NCBI RefSeq assembly: GCF_051650185.1
Contig: NZ_JBOFIN010000137.1
Span: 1 to 64,000, forward strand
Direction: 5' to 3'
DNA from: Scandinavium sp051650185
Lineage (GTDB): Bacteria > Pseudomonadota > Gammaproteobacteria > Enterobacterales > Enterobacteriaceae
DNA length: 64,000 bases
In this document: positions 1 through 7,967 of the stretch, one piece after another
How the letters are laid out: every line of letters begins with the position of its first letter
How positions within the stretch are numbered: the first letter of the stretch is position 1
Made by a program: the position numbers and the translations under genes
Notes under the pieces: model-generated
Told to the model about the DNA's origin: nothing
Database searches by the model: none
Seen by the model: only the letters and a program-made list of their open reading frames with translations

Positions 1-2
1 AC

Positions 3-719
3 ATGCAGACCCCGCACATTCTTATCGTTGAAGACGAGTTGGTAACACGCAACACGTTAAAAAGTATTTTCGAAGCAGAAGGTTACGATGTGTTCGAAGC
101 CACCGATGGCGCGGAAATGCATCAGATCCTGTCTGAAAATGATGTCAATCTGGTCATCATGGATATCAATCTGCCGGGTAAAAACGGCCTTCTGCTGGCG
201 CGTGAACTGCGTGAGCAAGCCAACGTTGCCCTGATGTTCCTCACCGGTCGTGATAACGAAGTCGACAAAATTCTCGGTCTGGAAATCGGCGCGGATGATT
301 ATATCACCAAGCCTTTCAACCCGCGTGAACTGACTATCCGTGCACGCAACCTGCTCTCGCGCACCATGAATCTCGGCACCGTGAGCGAAGAACGTCGCAG
401 CGTAGAAAGCTACAAGTTCAACGGCTGGGAGCTGGACATTAACAGCCGCTCTCTGATTAGCCCGAACGGCGAACAGTACAAGCTGCCGCGCAGTGAATTC
501 CGCGCGATGCTGCACTTCTGCGAAAACCCGGGCAAAATCCAGTCCCGTGCAGAACTGCTGAAGAAAATGACCGGCCGTGAGCTGAAGCCACACGACCGTA
601 CGGTTGACGTGACCATCCGTCGCATTCGTAAGCATTTCGAATCGACTCCGGATACCCCGGAAATCATCGCTACTATTCACGGCGAAGGTTACCGTTTCTG
701 CGGTGAGCTGCAGGAATAA
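3..719 (+). CDS. arcA: Aerobic respiration control response regulator ArcA
   Basis: OmpR/PhoB-type response regulator of 238 residues, the normal ArcA length. The receiver domain (about 1-120) shows the acidic pair near E10/D11, the phospho-acceptor D54 in the VIMDINLPGK stretch, T81 and K103 before P104. The C-terminal winged helix (about 130-238) ends in the typical GEGYRF hairpin. ArcA is phosphorylated by the membrane kinase ArcB under low oxygen and represses respiratory and TCA genes. The start ATG is only 2 bp from the window edge, so its promoter is not visible. It converges on creA, and a symmetric terminator lies between them. Identification is close to certain from sequence and synteny. 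Confidence 0.98.
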   Translation: MQTPHILIVEDELVTRNTLKSIFEAEGYDVFEATDGAEMHQILSENDVNLVIMDINLPGKNGLLLARELREQANVALMFLTGRDNEVDKILGLEIGADDYITKPFNPRELTIRARNLLSRTMNLGTVSEERRSVESYKFNGWELDINSRSLISPNGEQYKLPRSEFRAMLHFCENPGKIQSRAELLKKMTGRELKPHDRTVDVTIRRIRKHFESTPDTPEIIATIHGEGYRFCGELQE

Positions 720-735
720 TTCCTCCGCTCAGCAT

Positions 736-764
736 AAAAAACGGCGCGTCGCGCCGTTTTTTTT
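736..764. terminator. Bidirectional terminator shared by arcA and creA
   Basis: A 7-bp perfect stem ACGGCGC/GCGCCGT (741-747 and 751-757, loop GTC) is flanked by an A-run on the left and eight Ts on the right. It can therefore end transcription from both convergent genes. Confidence 0.9.
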
Positions 765-769
765 CGCCC

Positions 770-1243
770 TTACTCTTTCCACGGCATGACAGGCACCGCG
801 CTAATCGCGTTCTTCGGTGAGCCATCAACAACCTTATCTGAGTATGTCAGATAGACCAACGCATTGCGTTTCGCATCATAAAAACGGACAACCTGCAGCT
901 TCTTGAAAACCAATGACGTTCTTTTCTGGAAAACGACATCGCCCTGGGTTTTGCCATTTTTAATCTTATCGCTAAGCTCGATTGCGCCAACCTGCTGACA
1001 AGAAATAGCCGCATCCGAAGTATCTTCCGCGAGCCCTAGCCCACCTTTGATCCCACCTGTTTTTGCCCGACTGATATAGCAGGTCACATTCTTCACATCC
1101 GGATCGTCAAACGCTTCAACCACAATCTTGTGATCCGGACCGATCATCTTGAAAACAGTATCCACTGAACCGATCTGCTCTGCATGAGCAACTCCGCCGA
1201 CCACTGTCAGTAAAAACCCTGCAATTAACTTCTTGTATTTCAT
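770..1243 (-). CDS. creA: CreA family periplasmic protein
   Basis: 157 residues, the same length as E. coli CreA. A Sec signal peptide (KK, hydrophobic core, cut after VAHA near residue 21) predicts export to the periplasm. The mature part has two cysteines in CYISR and SCQQVG contexts that could form a disulfide. The molecular function of CreA is not established. In E. coli it heads the creABCD locus beside arcA; here its stop is only about 50 bp from arcA, with no creB, creC or creD. The gene is divergent from rob. Confidence 0.9.
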   Translation of the reverse strand: MKYKKLIAGFLLTVVGGVAHAEQIGSVDTVFKMIGPDHKIVVEAFDDPDVKNVTCYISRAKTGGIKGGLGLAEDTSDAAISCQQVGAIELSDKIKNGKTQGDVVFQKRTSLVFKKLQVVRFYDAKRNALVYLTYSDKVVDGSPKNAISAVPVMPWKE

Positions 1244-1451
1244 ATTGTTACCATTTTTAAAAATGACGCTACGTGATTATTCAGCATCTTAAGAGAAAAG
1301 GTTTAAAGATCACAGCTTTACAAAATTAGAATCCAAAACTCGGCCAAAAACGCACGTTAGAACAAAAAAAACACTGAATGCTAAAACATCAAAAAATGTT
1401 ATTATCCGCTACCCTAGTTACAGGCACCTGCGTAAAGGATGAGGACATTAT

Positions 1452-2321
1452 ATGGATCAGGCTGGGATAATTCGCGATCTGCTTAGCTGGCTTGAGGGGC
1501 ATCTCGATCAACCGTTATCACTGGATAATGTTGCGGCAAAAGCGGGCTATTCCAAGTGGCATCTGCAAAGGATGTTCAAGGATGTTACCGGCCACGCTAT
1601 CGGCGCCTATATCCGCGCACGTCGTCTGTCAAAATCTGCGGTTGCACTGCGTCTAACTTCGCGTCCCATCCTCGATATTGCACTGCAATACCGTTTCGAT
1701 TCTCAGCAAACCTTTACCCGCGCATTTAAAAAACAGTTCAACCTGACGCCTGCACTCTATCGCCGTTCACCGGACTGGAGCTCCTTCGGGATGCGTCCGC
1801 CACTGCGCCTGGGCGAATTCACCATGCCGAAATATGAGTTTATCACGCTGCCAGAAACTCACCTGATCGGCGTAACGCAAAGCTATACCTGCAAGCTGGA
1901 AGAGATTTCTCAATTCCGTCAGCAGATGCGCGTGCAGTTCTGGCGTGAATTCCTCGGCAATGCGCCGTCAATTCCACCGATGCTTTACGGTTTGCATGAA
2001 CCACGGCCAAGTCTTGAAAGAGATGACGAGCAGGAAGTGCTTTATACCACGGCATTAACGCCTGAGATGGCCAATGGTCATCTGCAGGATGCTCATCCGG
2101 TGAAACTGGAGGGCGGTGAATACGTGATGTTTACCTATGAAGGACTGGGGACCGGCTTACAGGAATTCATTCTGACCGTCTACGGCACCTGCATGCCAAT
2201 GCTGAGCCTGACCCGTCGTAAGGGCCAGGATATTGAGCGTTTCTTCCCACAGCAAGACGCGATGAATCAGGAACCGCCTATTCAGTTGCGCTGCGAGTAC
2301 CTGATCCCGATTCGTCGTTAA
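1452..2321 (+). CDS. rob: Right origin-binding protein Rob, AraC/XylS-family activator
   Basis: 289 residues, identical in length to E. coli Rob. Two helix-turn-helix motifs of the AraC type lie in the first 110 residues (LDNVAAKAGYSKWHLQRMFK, then ILDIALQYRFDSQQTFTRAF). They are followed by a GyrI-like ligand domain (about 120-289). Rob belongs to the MarA/SoxS/Rob regulon for antibiotic, solvent and superoxide tolerance. The ATG follows AAAGGATGAGG. Its stop overlaps the stop of convergent gpmB by 4 bp. A marbox-like stretch lies upstream near 1349-1367 (see findings). Confidence 0.97.
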   Translation: MDQAGIIRDLLSWLEGHLDQPLSLDNVAAKAGYSKWHLQRMFKDVTGHAIGAYIRARRLSKSAVALRLTSRPILDIALQYRFDSQQTFTRAFKKQFNLTPALYRRSPDWSSFGMRPPLRLGEFTMPKYEFITLPETHLIGVTQSYTCKLEEISQFRQQMRVQFWREFLGNAPSIPPMLYGLHEPRPSLERDDEQEVLYTTALTPEMANGHLQDAHPVKLEGGEYVMFTYEGLGTGLQEFILTVYGTCMPMLSLTRRKGQDIERFFPQQDAMNQEPPIQLRCEYLIPIRR

Positions 2322-2965
2322 CGCTGCAGTTCATCCAACGCAGGGGCGTCCAGATGCGTGACGTCACCTGCCGTCTCCACGATCCAGCCGGGAGCCAGCC
2401 ACGGGCTTTGCTGATAATCCACTCGCGAAATCGAACAGTTGCGCAGACGCAGACGACGCTCAGCGTAAGCTGGCAAGCCAAGGATTGTACTCACCAGACA
2501 GCCCAGCGCCATGCCATGGCTCACCAATAATGGGCGGCTACCTTCCGGCAATTCCAGACAATCTTTCAGAGCCGCGTTCATACGATCGCCCAATTCCTGC
2601 ATCGACTCGCCTTCAGGAATTCGTCCGTCCTCGGTGCCGTTGACCAGCGTGCGACGCCAGCCCTCTTCTTCTGCGGTCAGCGAATCAATCAGGCGACGTT
2701 CCAGAACGCCCATGTCGAGTTCACGCAAACGTGGATCGTAGGTCACACCACACCCGCAGGCCTCAGCGATGAGCTCCGCAGTACGACGAGTACGGCCAAG
2801 ATCGCTTGAGATGATATGGGTGATGCCCAACTCTTTGACACGCTCTCCCACTTGACGGGCTTGTTGCTCACCTTTATCGGTCAGCGGGCTGTCGGACTGG
2901 CCCTGAATACGTCGCTCGGCGTTCCACTGCGTCTCACCGTGGCGAACAAGGTATACCTGTAACAT
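2318..2965 (-). CDS. gpmB: Histidine phosphatase superfamily protein GpmB
   Basis: 215 residues with the phosphohistidine motif LVRHGETQWN near residues 6-15 and the second catalytic histidine in LLVSHGMALG near residue 150. In E. coli this gene is called gpmB or ytjC. The family contains cofactor-dependent phosphoglycerate mutases and broad phosphatases, and true mutase activity of GpmB is doubtful. It is a single-gene unit convergent with rob and divergent from yjjX, matching E. coli order. Confidence 0.95.
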   Translation of the reverse strand: MLQVYLVRHGETQWNAERRIQGQSDSPLTDKGEQQARQVGERVKELGITHIISSDLGRTRRTAELIAEACGCGVTYDPRLRELDMGVLERRLIDSLTAEEEGWRRTLVNGTEDGRIPEGESMQELGDRMNAALKDCLELPEGSRPLLVSHGMALGCLVSTILGLPAYAERRLRLRNCSISRVDYQQSPWLAPGWIVETAGDVTHLDAPALDELQR

Positions 2966-3018
2966 GCTAATTATCCGTTATACTGCGATGATGATTTTCT
3001 GTTGTAAGTGTACTGATT

Positions 3019-3534
3019 ATGCACAATGTTGTCTCAGCCACCACCAATCCCGCCAAAATTAAGGCTATTCTGCAGGCTTTTAACGAGATCTTCGGCGAAG
3101 GATCCTGCCATATTGATGCCGTTTCCGTCGAGAGCGGCGTGCCCGAACAACCCTTTGGAAATGAGGAAACGCGCGCTGGCGCACGGAATCGGGTAAAAAA
3201 TGCCCGACTGGCCCGACCTGATGCTGACTTTTGGGTCGCCATTGAAGCCGGCATTGATGACGGCAGCACGTTTAGCTGGGTCGTGATTGAAACTCGCGAG
3301 CAGCGAGGAGAAGCCCGCTCCGCCACCTTACCTTTACCCGCAGCAATCCTCGAACGCGTGCGTGCAGGTGATGCACTCGGTCCGGTGATGTCTGAATACA
3401 CGGGTATCGACGAAATCGGGCGTAAAGAAGGGGCTATCGGCGTGTTCACTGCGGGTAAACTCACCCGCAGCAGTGTGTATCATCAGGCTGTGATTCTGGC
3501 ATTAAGCCCGTTCCACAATGCAGCCTATTTGTGA
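3019..3534 (+). CDS. yjjX: Inosine/xanthosine triphosphatase (non-canonical purine NTPase)
   Basis: 171 residues of the YjjX/NTPase family (E. coli YjjX is about 170). The N-terminus carries the family pattern VSATTNPAKIKAI, similar to the nucleotide-binding start of Ham1/Maf-like pyrophosphatases, and the central WVAIEAG segment is typical. It hydrolyses ITP and XTP to clean the nucleotide pool and is a cytoplasmic house-cleaning enzyme. A good -10 (TATACT at 2979-2984) lies upstream. The last 10 bp overlap the 3' end of convergent trpR. Confidence 0.94.
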   Translation: MHNVVSATTNPAKIKAILQAFNEIFGEGSCHIDAVSVESGVPEQPFGNEETRAGARNRVKNARLARPDADFWVAIEAGIDDGSTFSWVVIETREQRGEARSATLPLPAAILERVRAGDALGPVMSEYTGIDEIGRKEGAIGVFTAGKLTRSSVYHQAVILALSPFHNAAYL

Positions 3535-3854
3535 GTCTCTGGCAGCGTCAGTTCAAGCCACTGGCGCAGTTCGGCAGGCGCTGATTTCAGGCTGTTCGAG
3601 CCACGAGTGATAGTGGCAATACCCGCGCCGAGCTCACTTTTCAGCTCGCGCTGGCTCATTTCCCCACGCAGTAACTCTTCAATGATCCTCACACGGGTAC
3701 CCAGCGCCTCGCGCTCGTCCGGCGTCATCATCAGGTTCAGCAGCGGCAGGTGCAGATCCGCTTCAAAGGCCTGGCGCATCAGTTCCACGAAGCGAAGCCA
3801 CTCCTGGTTGCGCTGTTCCGCATTCGCGGCTGAATAAGGGGATTGTTGAGTCAT
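3525..3854 (-). CDS. trpR: Trp operon repressor TrpR
   Basis: 109 residues from the ATG at 3854 (E. coli 108). A longer frame from 3884 was not used because the homologous start is MTQQSPYSAA. The helix-turn-helix is clear (QRELKSELGAGIATITRGSN), preceded by DEREALGTRVRIIEELLRGE. TrpR dimers bound to tryptophan repress trp, aroH, mtr and trpR itself. Autoregulation is supported by a trp operator at 3901-3920 that overlaps the likely -10. The leader also holds a 10-bp hairpin. The gene sits downstream of slt on the same strand, as in E. coli. Confidence 0.97.
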   Translation of the reverse strand: MTQQSPYSAANAEQRNQEWLRFVELMRQAFEADLHLPLLNLMMTPDEREALGTRVRIIEELLRGEMSQRELKSELGAGIATITRGSNSLKSAPAELRQWLELTLPETHK

Positions 3855-3872
3855 GTTACGCCACCATGTTGA

Positions 3873-3897
3873 GGCGGACGGCACAGGGCCATCCGCC
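3873..3897 (-). promoter_or_regulatory. Stem-loop in the trpR 5' leader
   Basis: On the minus strand the stem is GGCGGATGGC pairing with GCCGTCCGCC: ten pairs, one of them U-G, with a 5-nt loop. It lies between the operator and the trpR start codon. As I recall the E. coli trpR leader, it also has a GC-rich hairpin here with different bases. Confidence 0.6.
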
Positions 3898-3900
3898 GGA

Positions 3901-3920
3901 TGTACTCTTTAGCGAGTACA
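3901..3920. promoter_or_regulatory. Trp operator controlling trpR
   Basis: TGTACTCTTTAGCGAGTACA is a near-palindrome that matches the known E. coli trpR operator core GTACTCTTTAGCGAGTAC exactly. On the minus strand a TATGCT -10 sits directly upstream, so bound TrpR would block the trpR promoter. Confidence 0.9.
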
Positions 3921-3942
3921 AGCATAACATACTTACTGAAGA

Positions 3943-5880
3943 TCAGTAACGTTGCTTCCACTCATCGTCCGTCAGGATCTGCGACTTCTCACCCATGAAA
4001 TAGCGGTAGTAAGCGTCGTACGCCAGCACGTTTTTCACATAGCCTCGGGTTTCAGAGAATGGAATACTTTCGACAAAGGCTGCGGCATCAATGCGCCCTG
4101 CGCTGTTGCCCTGCCAGGTTCTGACCCGGCCCGGCCCGGCGTTATAGGCTGCGGAAGCGTAGATGCGGTTATTGCCAAACTGCTGATAGACATACTGCAA
4201 ATAGCTGGTGCCGATGTTGATGTTGGTCTCCGGATCCAACAGCTGATTCGATCCGCTGTAACCCGGAATATTGAACATCTTCACGGTATGTGTCGCCGTG
4301 CCCGGCATTATCTGCATCAGACCCGTTGCGCCTACGGGCGAGCGCACTTTTGGATTCCATGCACTCTCCTGGCGGGCAATCGCCATTGCGTAGCTTTTGC
4401 TGATCCCTTTATCGCTGGTATAGCGGGTAAACAGATCCTTGTAGGCCAGCGGGAAACGCTCTTCAAGGTTGTCCCAGAGCTTACCGGCAATGGTCGCCTG
4501 GACGCTCAAATCCCACCAGCCTTCGTCAAAGGCATACTTCGCCAGTTGGCCCTGTTCATTACGGGTGCGGCTGGCCACCAGATTTGCCCACTCGCTGCGC
4601 GCGGTATTATCCTGATTCCAGTACATTAACTCACGCACACGTGCCATTTCCGGGCCGCTGACCAGCAGAGGTGCAACCGTGCCCTCGGGCTTCTCGACGC
4701 GAATCGGATAATCTTCGCCAAGACGCTGGGCAGCCACCATCGGGTAAAAACCGCGCTGTTGCATCAGCGAATGCAGAATGTCTTTTGCTTCCTGATCGCG
4801 GCCACGCTCCATCAGCAGATCGGCCTGCCAGTAGCGCCACTCGTCTTTGTCTTTCGCTTCCATTGGCAAGCGAGCAAGCCAGGTGTTCAGCCCACGGCGA
4901 TCGCCATTACCAATTGCCATACGAATGCGACGCTCCACCAGCGAGGTAGACTGAGAACGCATGATGGCATCATCGCGCCAGCGAGCCTGCTCGTCGGTAA
5001 TATCCGTGCCCATCAGACGCCAGGCCACAATATCTCGCAGCTCCTGCGTTTGATCCTCATTCAGCTTCTGCGCCTGCACCAATGAAGGGATCATCAGGCG
5101 TGCGTTTTCTGCATCCTGACGCGCCACGCTGGCGAAGGCTACCGCTGCCATCTGGCGGGTAAAATCGGTCGCGCTCGTGCTTTGAGCAAAGGTCAGCACG
5201 CTGTTGGGATTGTTTGCAAGACTGACCACAGCAGAGGCAATGGTTTGATAATCTGCAGGCATCTGGTTCGCCAGCGACGACACCAGACTGGTATTGCCCG
5301 CTTTCATCGCCAGGCGGATTCGTTCGAGATAAGCCAGAGGATCCTGCGCGCCAGAGGTGCGCCACGCAGTGAATAAATTGCCGCAGGCATTGGGCTGATT
5401 TTTACCGGTGAGCCAGAGATCTTTCGCGCCATCCCAGGCTTCCTGAGTCTGCCCCACGCTGTACTTCGCATAATAGTAATTACACTGCGCTTCGGTAGTG
5501 GTTGGTTTTTCCGGGCTAAACGCCAACAGGCCACGCCAGTCCTCCCGACGAGCCAGTTCGTTCACAAAGCGGTTTCTCAACGTGCGGGCCGCAGGTAACG
5601 TCGGATTGGCCTGCACAAAAGTGCTCACGCTGACAGCAGGCTCATTCATCAGGTCGTCAGTTAACTGGCGATACTCGAGATAAGGATAAAGCGGGTAGTC
5701 TTTCAGCGTCGGCATCAGGCTGTCGACCACATCCATCTGGTGATTATCCCAGGCCTGTTTAATCTGGGCATAGCGGCTACGTTGTTCATCCAGCGAATCG
5801 GCATGCACCGCGCTGCTGACTGTCAGCAAAGCAACGCCAGCAGCCAGAAGACGCCACGTCACGGGTTTAGCTTTTTCCAC
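3943..5880 (-). CDS. slt: Soluble lytic murein transglycosylase Slt70
   Basis: 645 residues from a GTG start at 5880, which has AGAGGAGCG five to ten bases before it. An upstream in-frame ATG at 5895 would swallow that ribosome site and is rejected. The signal peptide ends near VHA, so the protein is periplasmic. A long alpha-superhelical U/L region (about 28-470) is followed by the lysozyme-like C domain. The catalytic Glu lies in AIARQESAWN near residue 505, followed by GLMQIMPGTA. Slt cleaves the MurNAc-GlcNAc bond with 1,6-anhydro formation. It lies upstream of trpR on the same strand, and a strong terminator-like hairpin precedes it in the leader. Confidence 0.97.
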   Translation of the reverse strand: MEKAKPVTWRLLAAGVALLTVSSAVHADSLDEQRSRYAQIKQAWDNHQMDVVDSLMPTLKDYPLYPYLEYRQLTDDLMNEPAVSVSTFVQANPTLPAARTLRNRFVNELARREDWRGLLAFSPEKPTTTEAQCNYYYAKYSVGQTQEAWDGAKDLWLTGKNQPNACGNLFTAWRTSGAQDPLAYLERIRLAMKAGNTSLVSSLANQMPADYQTIASAVVSLANNPNSVLTFAQSTSATDFTRQMAAVAFASVARQDAENARLMIPSLVQAQKLNEDQTQELRDIVAWRLMGTDITDEQARWRDDAIMRSQSTSLVERRIRMAIGNGDRRGLNTWLARLPMEAKDKDEWRYWQADLLMERGRDQEAKDILHSLMQQRGFYPMVAAQRLGEDYPIRVEKPEGTVAPLLVSGPEMARVRELMYWNQDNTARSEWANLVASRTRNEQGQLAKYAFDEGWWDLSVQATIAGKLWDNLEERFPLAYKDLFTRYTSDKGISKSYAMAIARQESAWNPKVRSPVGATGLMQIMPGTATHTVKMFNIPGYSGSNQLLDPETNINIGTSYLQYVYQQFGNNRIYASAAYNAGPGRVRTWQGNSAGRIDAAAFVESIPFSETRGYVKNVLAYDAYYRYFMGEKSQILTDDEWKQRY

Positions 5881-5925
5881 AAGCGCTCCTCTCAAAATTG
5901 TGTCAATGCAGCATCATGCCGTCTC

Positions 5926-5976
5926 AAAAAGCTGTGTCCGGTAATTCTTCTATCTCGCAGAGTTACCGGACGCAGC
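5926..5976 (-). terminator. Terminator-like hairpin in the slt leader
   Basis: Inverted repeat 5931-5944 with 5963-5976 (core GTCCGGTAA/TTACCGGAC, extended by GCTG/CAGC across one wobble), loop 18 nt. Read on the minus strand it is followed at once by CTTTTT, the form of an intrinsic terminator, and lies about 45 bp before the slt start codon. It could end a short upstream RNA or attenuate slt. Confidence 0.6.
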
Positions 5977-6130
5977 CTCTCTTTATGCTAATCAGACAAC
6001 CAAAATCGCGCCACGTTTCGAACACTTTTTTCCCGGAACTGTTATCGCCAACGCTTGCTGGGATTAGCGTCTGAAAAAGGCTACACTTCGCCTTTACTCC
6101 ATCATCAAAATAAAAGAGGCGAAGTCCAAC

Positions 6131-7798
6131 GTGGCTCAATTCGTTTATACCATGCATCGCGTCGGCAAGGTGGTTCCGCCGAAGCGTCATATTCTGAAAA
6201 ACATCTCGCTGAGCTTCTTCCCTGGCGCAAAAATCGGGGTTCTGGGCCTGAACGGTGCCGGTAAATCTACCCTTCTGCGCATCATGGCCGGTATCGATAC
6301 CGACATCGAAGGTGAAGCTCGCCCGCAGCCAGGGACCAAAATTGGCTACCTGCCGCAGGAACCTCAGCTTAACCCGGAACATACCGTTCGCGAATCCGTT
6401 GAAGAAGCCGTTTCAGAAGTGGTTAACGCCCTGAAAGGCCTCGAAGAAGTGTATGCGCTGTATGCCGAGCCAGATGCCGATTTCGACAAGCTGGCCGCTC
6501 AGCAGGGCAAATACGAAGAGATCATCCAGGCGCACGACGGTCATAACCTGAACGTGCAGCTGGAGCGTGCAGCCGATGCACTGCGTCTGCCGGACTGGGA
6601 TGCAAAAATCGCCAATCTTTCCGGTGGTGAACGCCGCCGTGTCGCGCTGTGCCGCCTGCTGCTGGAAAAACCAGACATGCTGCTGCTCGACGAACCGACG
6701 AACCACCTGGATGCAGAATCCGTTGCGTGGCTGGAACGCTTCCTGCACGACTTCGAAGGCACCGTGGTGGCGATTACCCACGACCGTTACTTCCTCGATA
6801 ACGTAGCGGGCTGGATCCTCGAACTGGACCGCGGCGAAGGCATTCCATGGGAAGGCAACTACTCCTCCTGGCTGGAACAGAAAGATCAGCGTCTGGCGCA
6901 GGAAGCGTCTCAGGAAGCCGCTCGTCGCAAATCTATCGAGAAAGAGCTGGAATGGGTGCGTCAGGGTGCGAAAGGCCGTCAGTCCAAGGGCAAAGCCCGT
7001 CTGGCACGCTTTGAAGAACTCAACAACACCGAATACCAGAAACGTAACGAAACCAACGAACTGTTTATTCCACCTGGAGCACGTCTGGGGGATAAAGTGC
7101 TTGAAGTCAGCAACCTGCGCAAATCCTACGGCGATCGCCTGCTGATTGAAGACCTGACCTTCTCCGTGCCGAAAGGGGCGATTGTCGGCATCATCGGCCC
7201 GAACGGTGCGGGTAAATCCACCCTGTTCCGCATGATGTCCGGTCAGGAACAGCCTGACAGTGGCAGCATCACGCTGGGTGAAACGGTCAAACTGGCTTCC
7301 GTGGATCAGTTCCGCGATTCCATGGACAACAGCAAAACCGTTTGGGAAGAAGTGTCCGGCGGTCTGGATATCATGAAGATTGGCAACACCGAGATGCCAA
7401 GCCGTGCTTACGTCGGTCGCTTTAACTTCAAAGGTACCGACCAGGGTAAACGCGTAGGCGAGCTGTCCGGTGGTGAGCGCGGCCGTCTGCATCTGGCGAA
7501 ACTGCTGCAGGTTGGCGGCAACGTCCTTCTGCTCGATGAACCGACCAACGACCTGGATATCGAAACCCTGCGCGCCCTGGAAAACGCCCTGCTGGAATTC
7601 CCGGGCTGCGCCATGGTTATCTCGCACGACCGTTGGTTCCTTGACCGTATCGCCACGCACATTCTGGATTATCAGGATGAAGGCAAAGTGGAGTTCTTCG
7701 AAGGGAACTTCACCGAATACGAAGAGTACAAGAAACGCACCCTCGGCGCAGACGCGCTGGAGCCGAAGCGTATCAAGTACAAGCGTATTGCCAAGTAA
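6131..7798 (+). CDS. ettA: Energy-dependent translational throttle protein EttA (ABC-F)
   Basis: 555 residues, exactly the E. coli EttA length, starting at GTG. Two ABC domains are present: Walker A GLNGAGKST at 39-47 and GPNGAGKST near 356. Each has an LSGGER/LSGGERG signature and a Walker B followed by DEPTNHLD or DEPTNDLD. A charged interdomain linker (P-site tRNA interaction motif region, about 240-320) separates them, and there are no membrane segments. EttA binds the ribosomal E site and gates entry into elongation according to the ATP/ADP ratio. It is divergent from slt and followed by two hairpin terminators. Older name yjjK. Confidence 0.97.
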   Translation: MAQFVYTMHRVGKVVPPKRHILKNISLSFFPGAKIGVLGLNGAGKSTLLRIMAGIDTDIEGEARPQPGTKIGYLPQEPQLNPEHTVRESVEEAVSEVVNALKGLEEVYALYAEPDADFDKLAAQQGKYEEIIQAHDGHNLNVQLERAADALRLPDWDAKIANLSGGERRRVALCRLLLEKPDMLLLDEPTNHLDAESVAWLERFLHDFEGTVVAITHDRYFLDNVAGWILELDRGEGIPWEGNYSSWLEQKDQRLAQEASQEAARRKSIEKELEWVRQGAKGRQSKGKARLARFEELNNTEYQKRNETNELFIPPGARLGDKVLEVSNLRKSYGDRLLIEDLTFSVPKGAIVGIIGPNGAGKSTLFRMMSGQEQPDSGSITLGETVKLASVDQFRDSMDNSKTVWEEVSGGLDIMKIGNTEMPSRAYVGRFNFKGTDQGKRVGELSGGERGRLHLAKLLQVGGNVLLLDEPTNDLDIETLRALENALLEFPGCAMVISHDRWFLDRIATHILDYQDEGKVEFFEGNFTEYEEYKKRTLGADALEPKRIKYKRIAK

Positions 7799-7805
7799 GT
7801 AAAAA

Positions 7806-7859
7806 GCCCGGCAACTTGCCGGGCCTGATTGATCAAAAGCCGGTTCTTCCGGCTTTTTT
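7806..7859 (+). terminator. Tandem terminators after ettA
   Basis: Two hairpins follow the stop: GCCCGGCAA..TTGCCGGGC (7806-7824), then AAAAGCCGG-TTCTT-CCGGCTTTTTT (7835-7859). The second has a full U-tract. Confidence 0.85.
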
Positions 7860-7867
7860 ATTTTATT

Positions 7868-7947
7868 GCCCGGCGGCGCTGCGCTTGCCAGGCCTACCGA
7901 TCCGCAGAGTGTCGTAGGCCGGCGTCAGGCGTAGCCGCCACCCGGCA
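7868..7947. repeat. Paired REP (BIME-type) element
   Basis: Two inverted REP units face each other between ettA and nadR: GCCCGGCGGCGCTGCGCTTG..GCCTAC at 7868-7897 and GTAGGCCGG..GCCGCCACCCGGCA at 7914-7947. Confidence 0.8.
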
Positions 7948-7967
7948 TTCGTTTCGATACTGCTTGT

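Noticed and set aside
6413..7660. 415-codon minus-strand frame inside ettA
   Set aside because: Antisense to both ABC domains of EttA; no plausible protein features.
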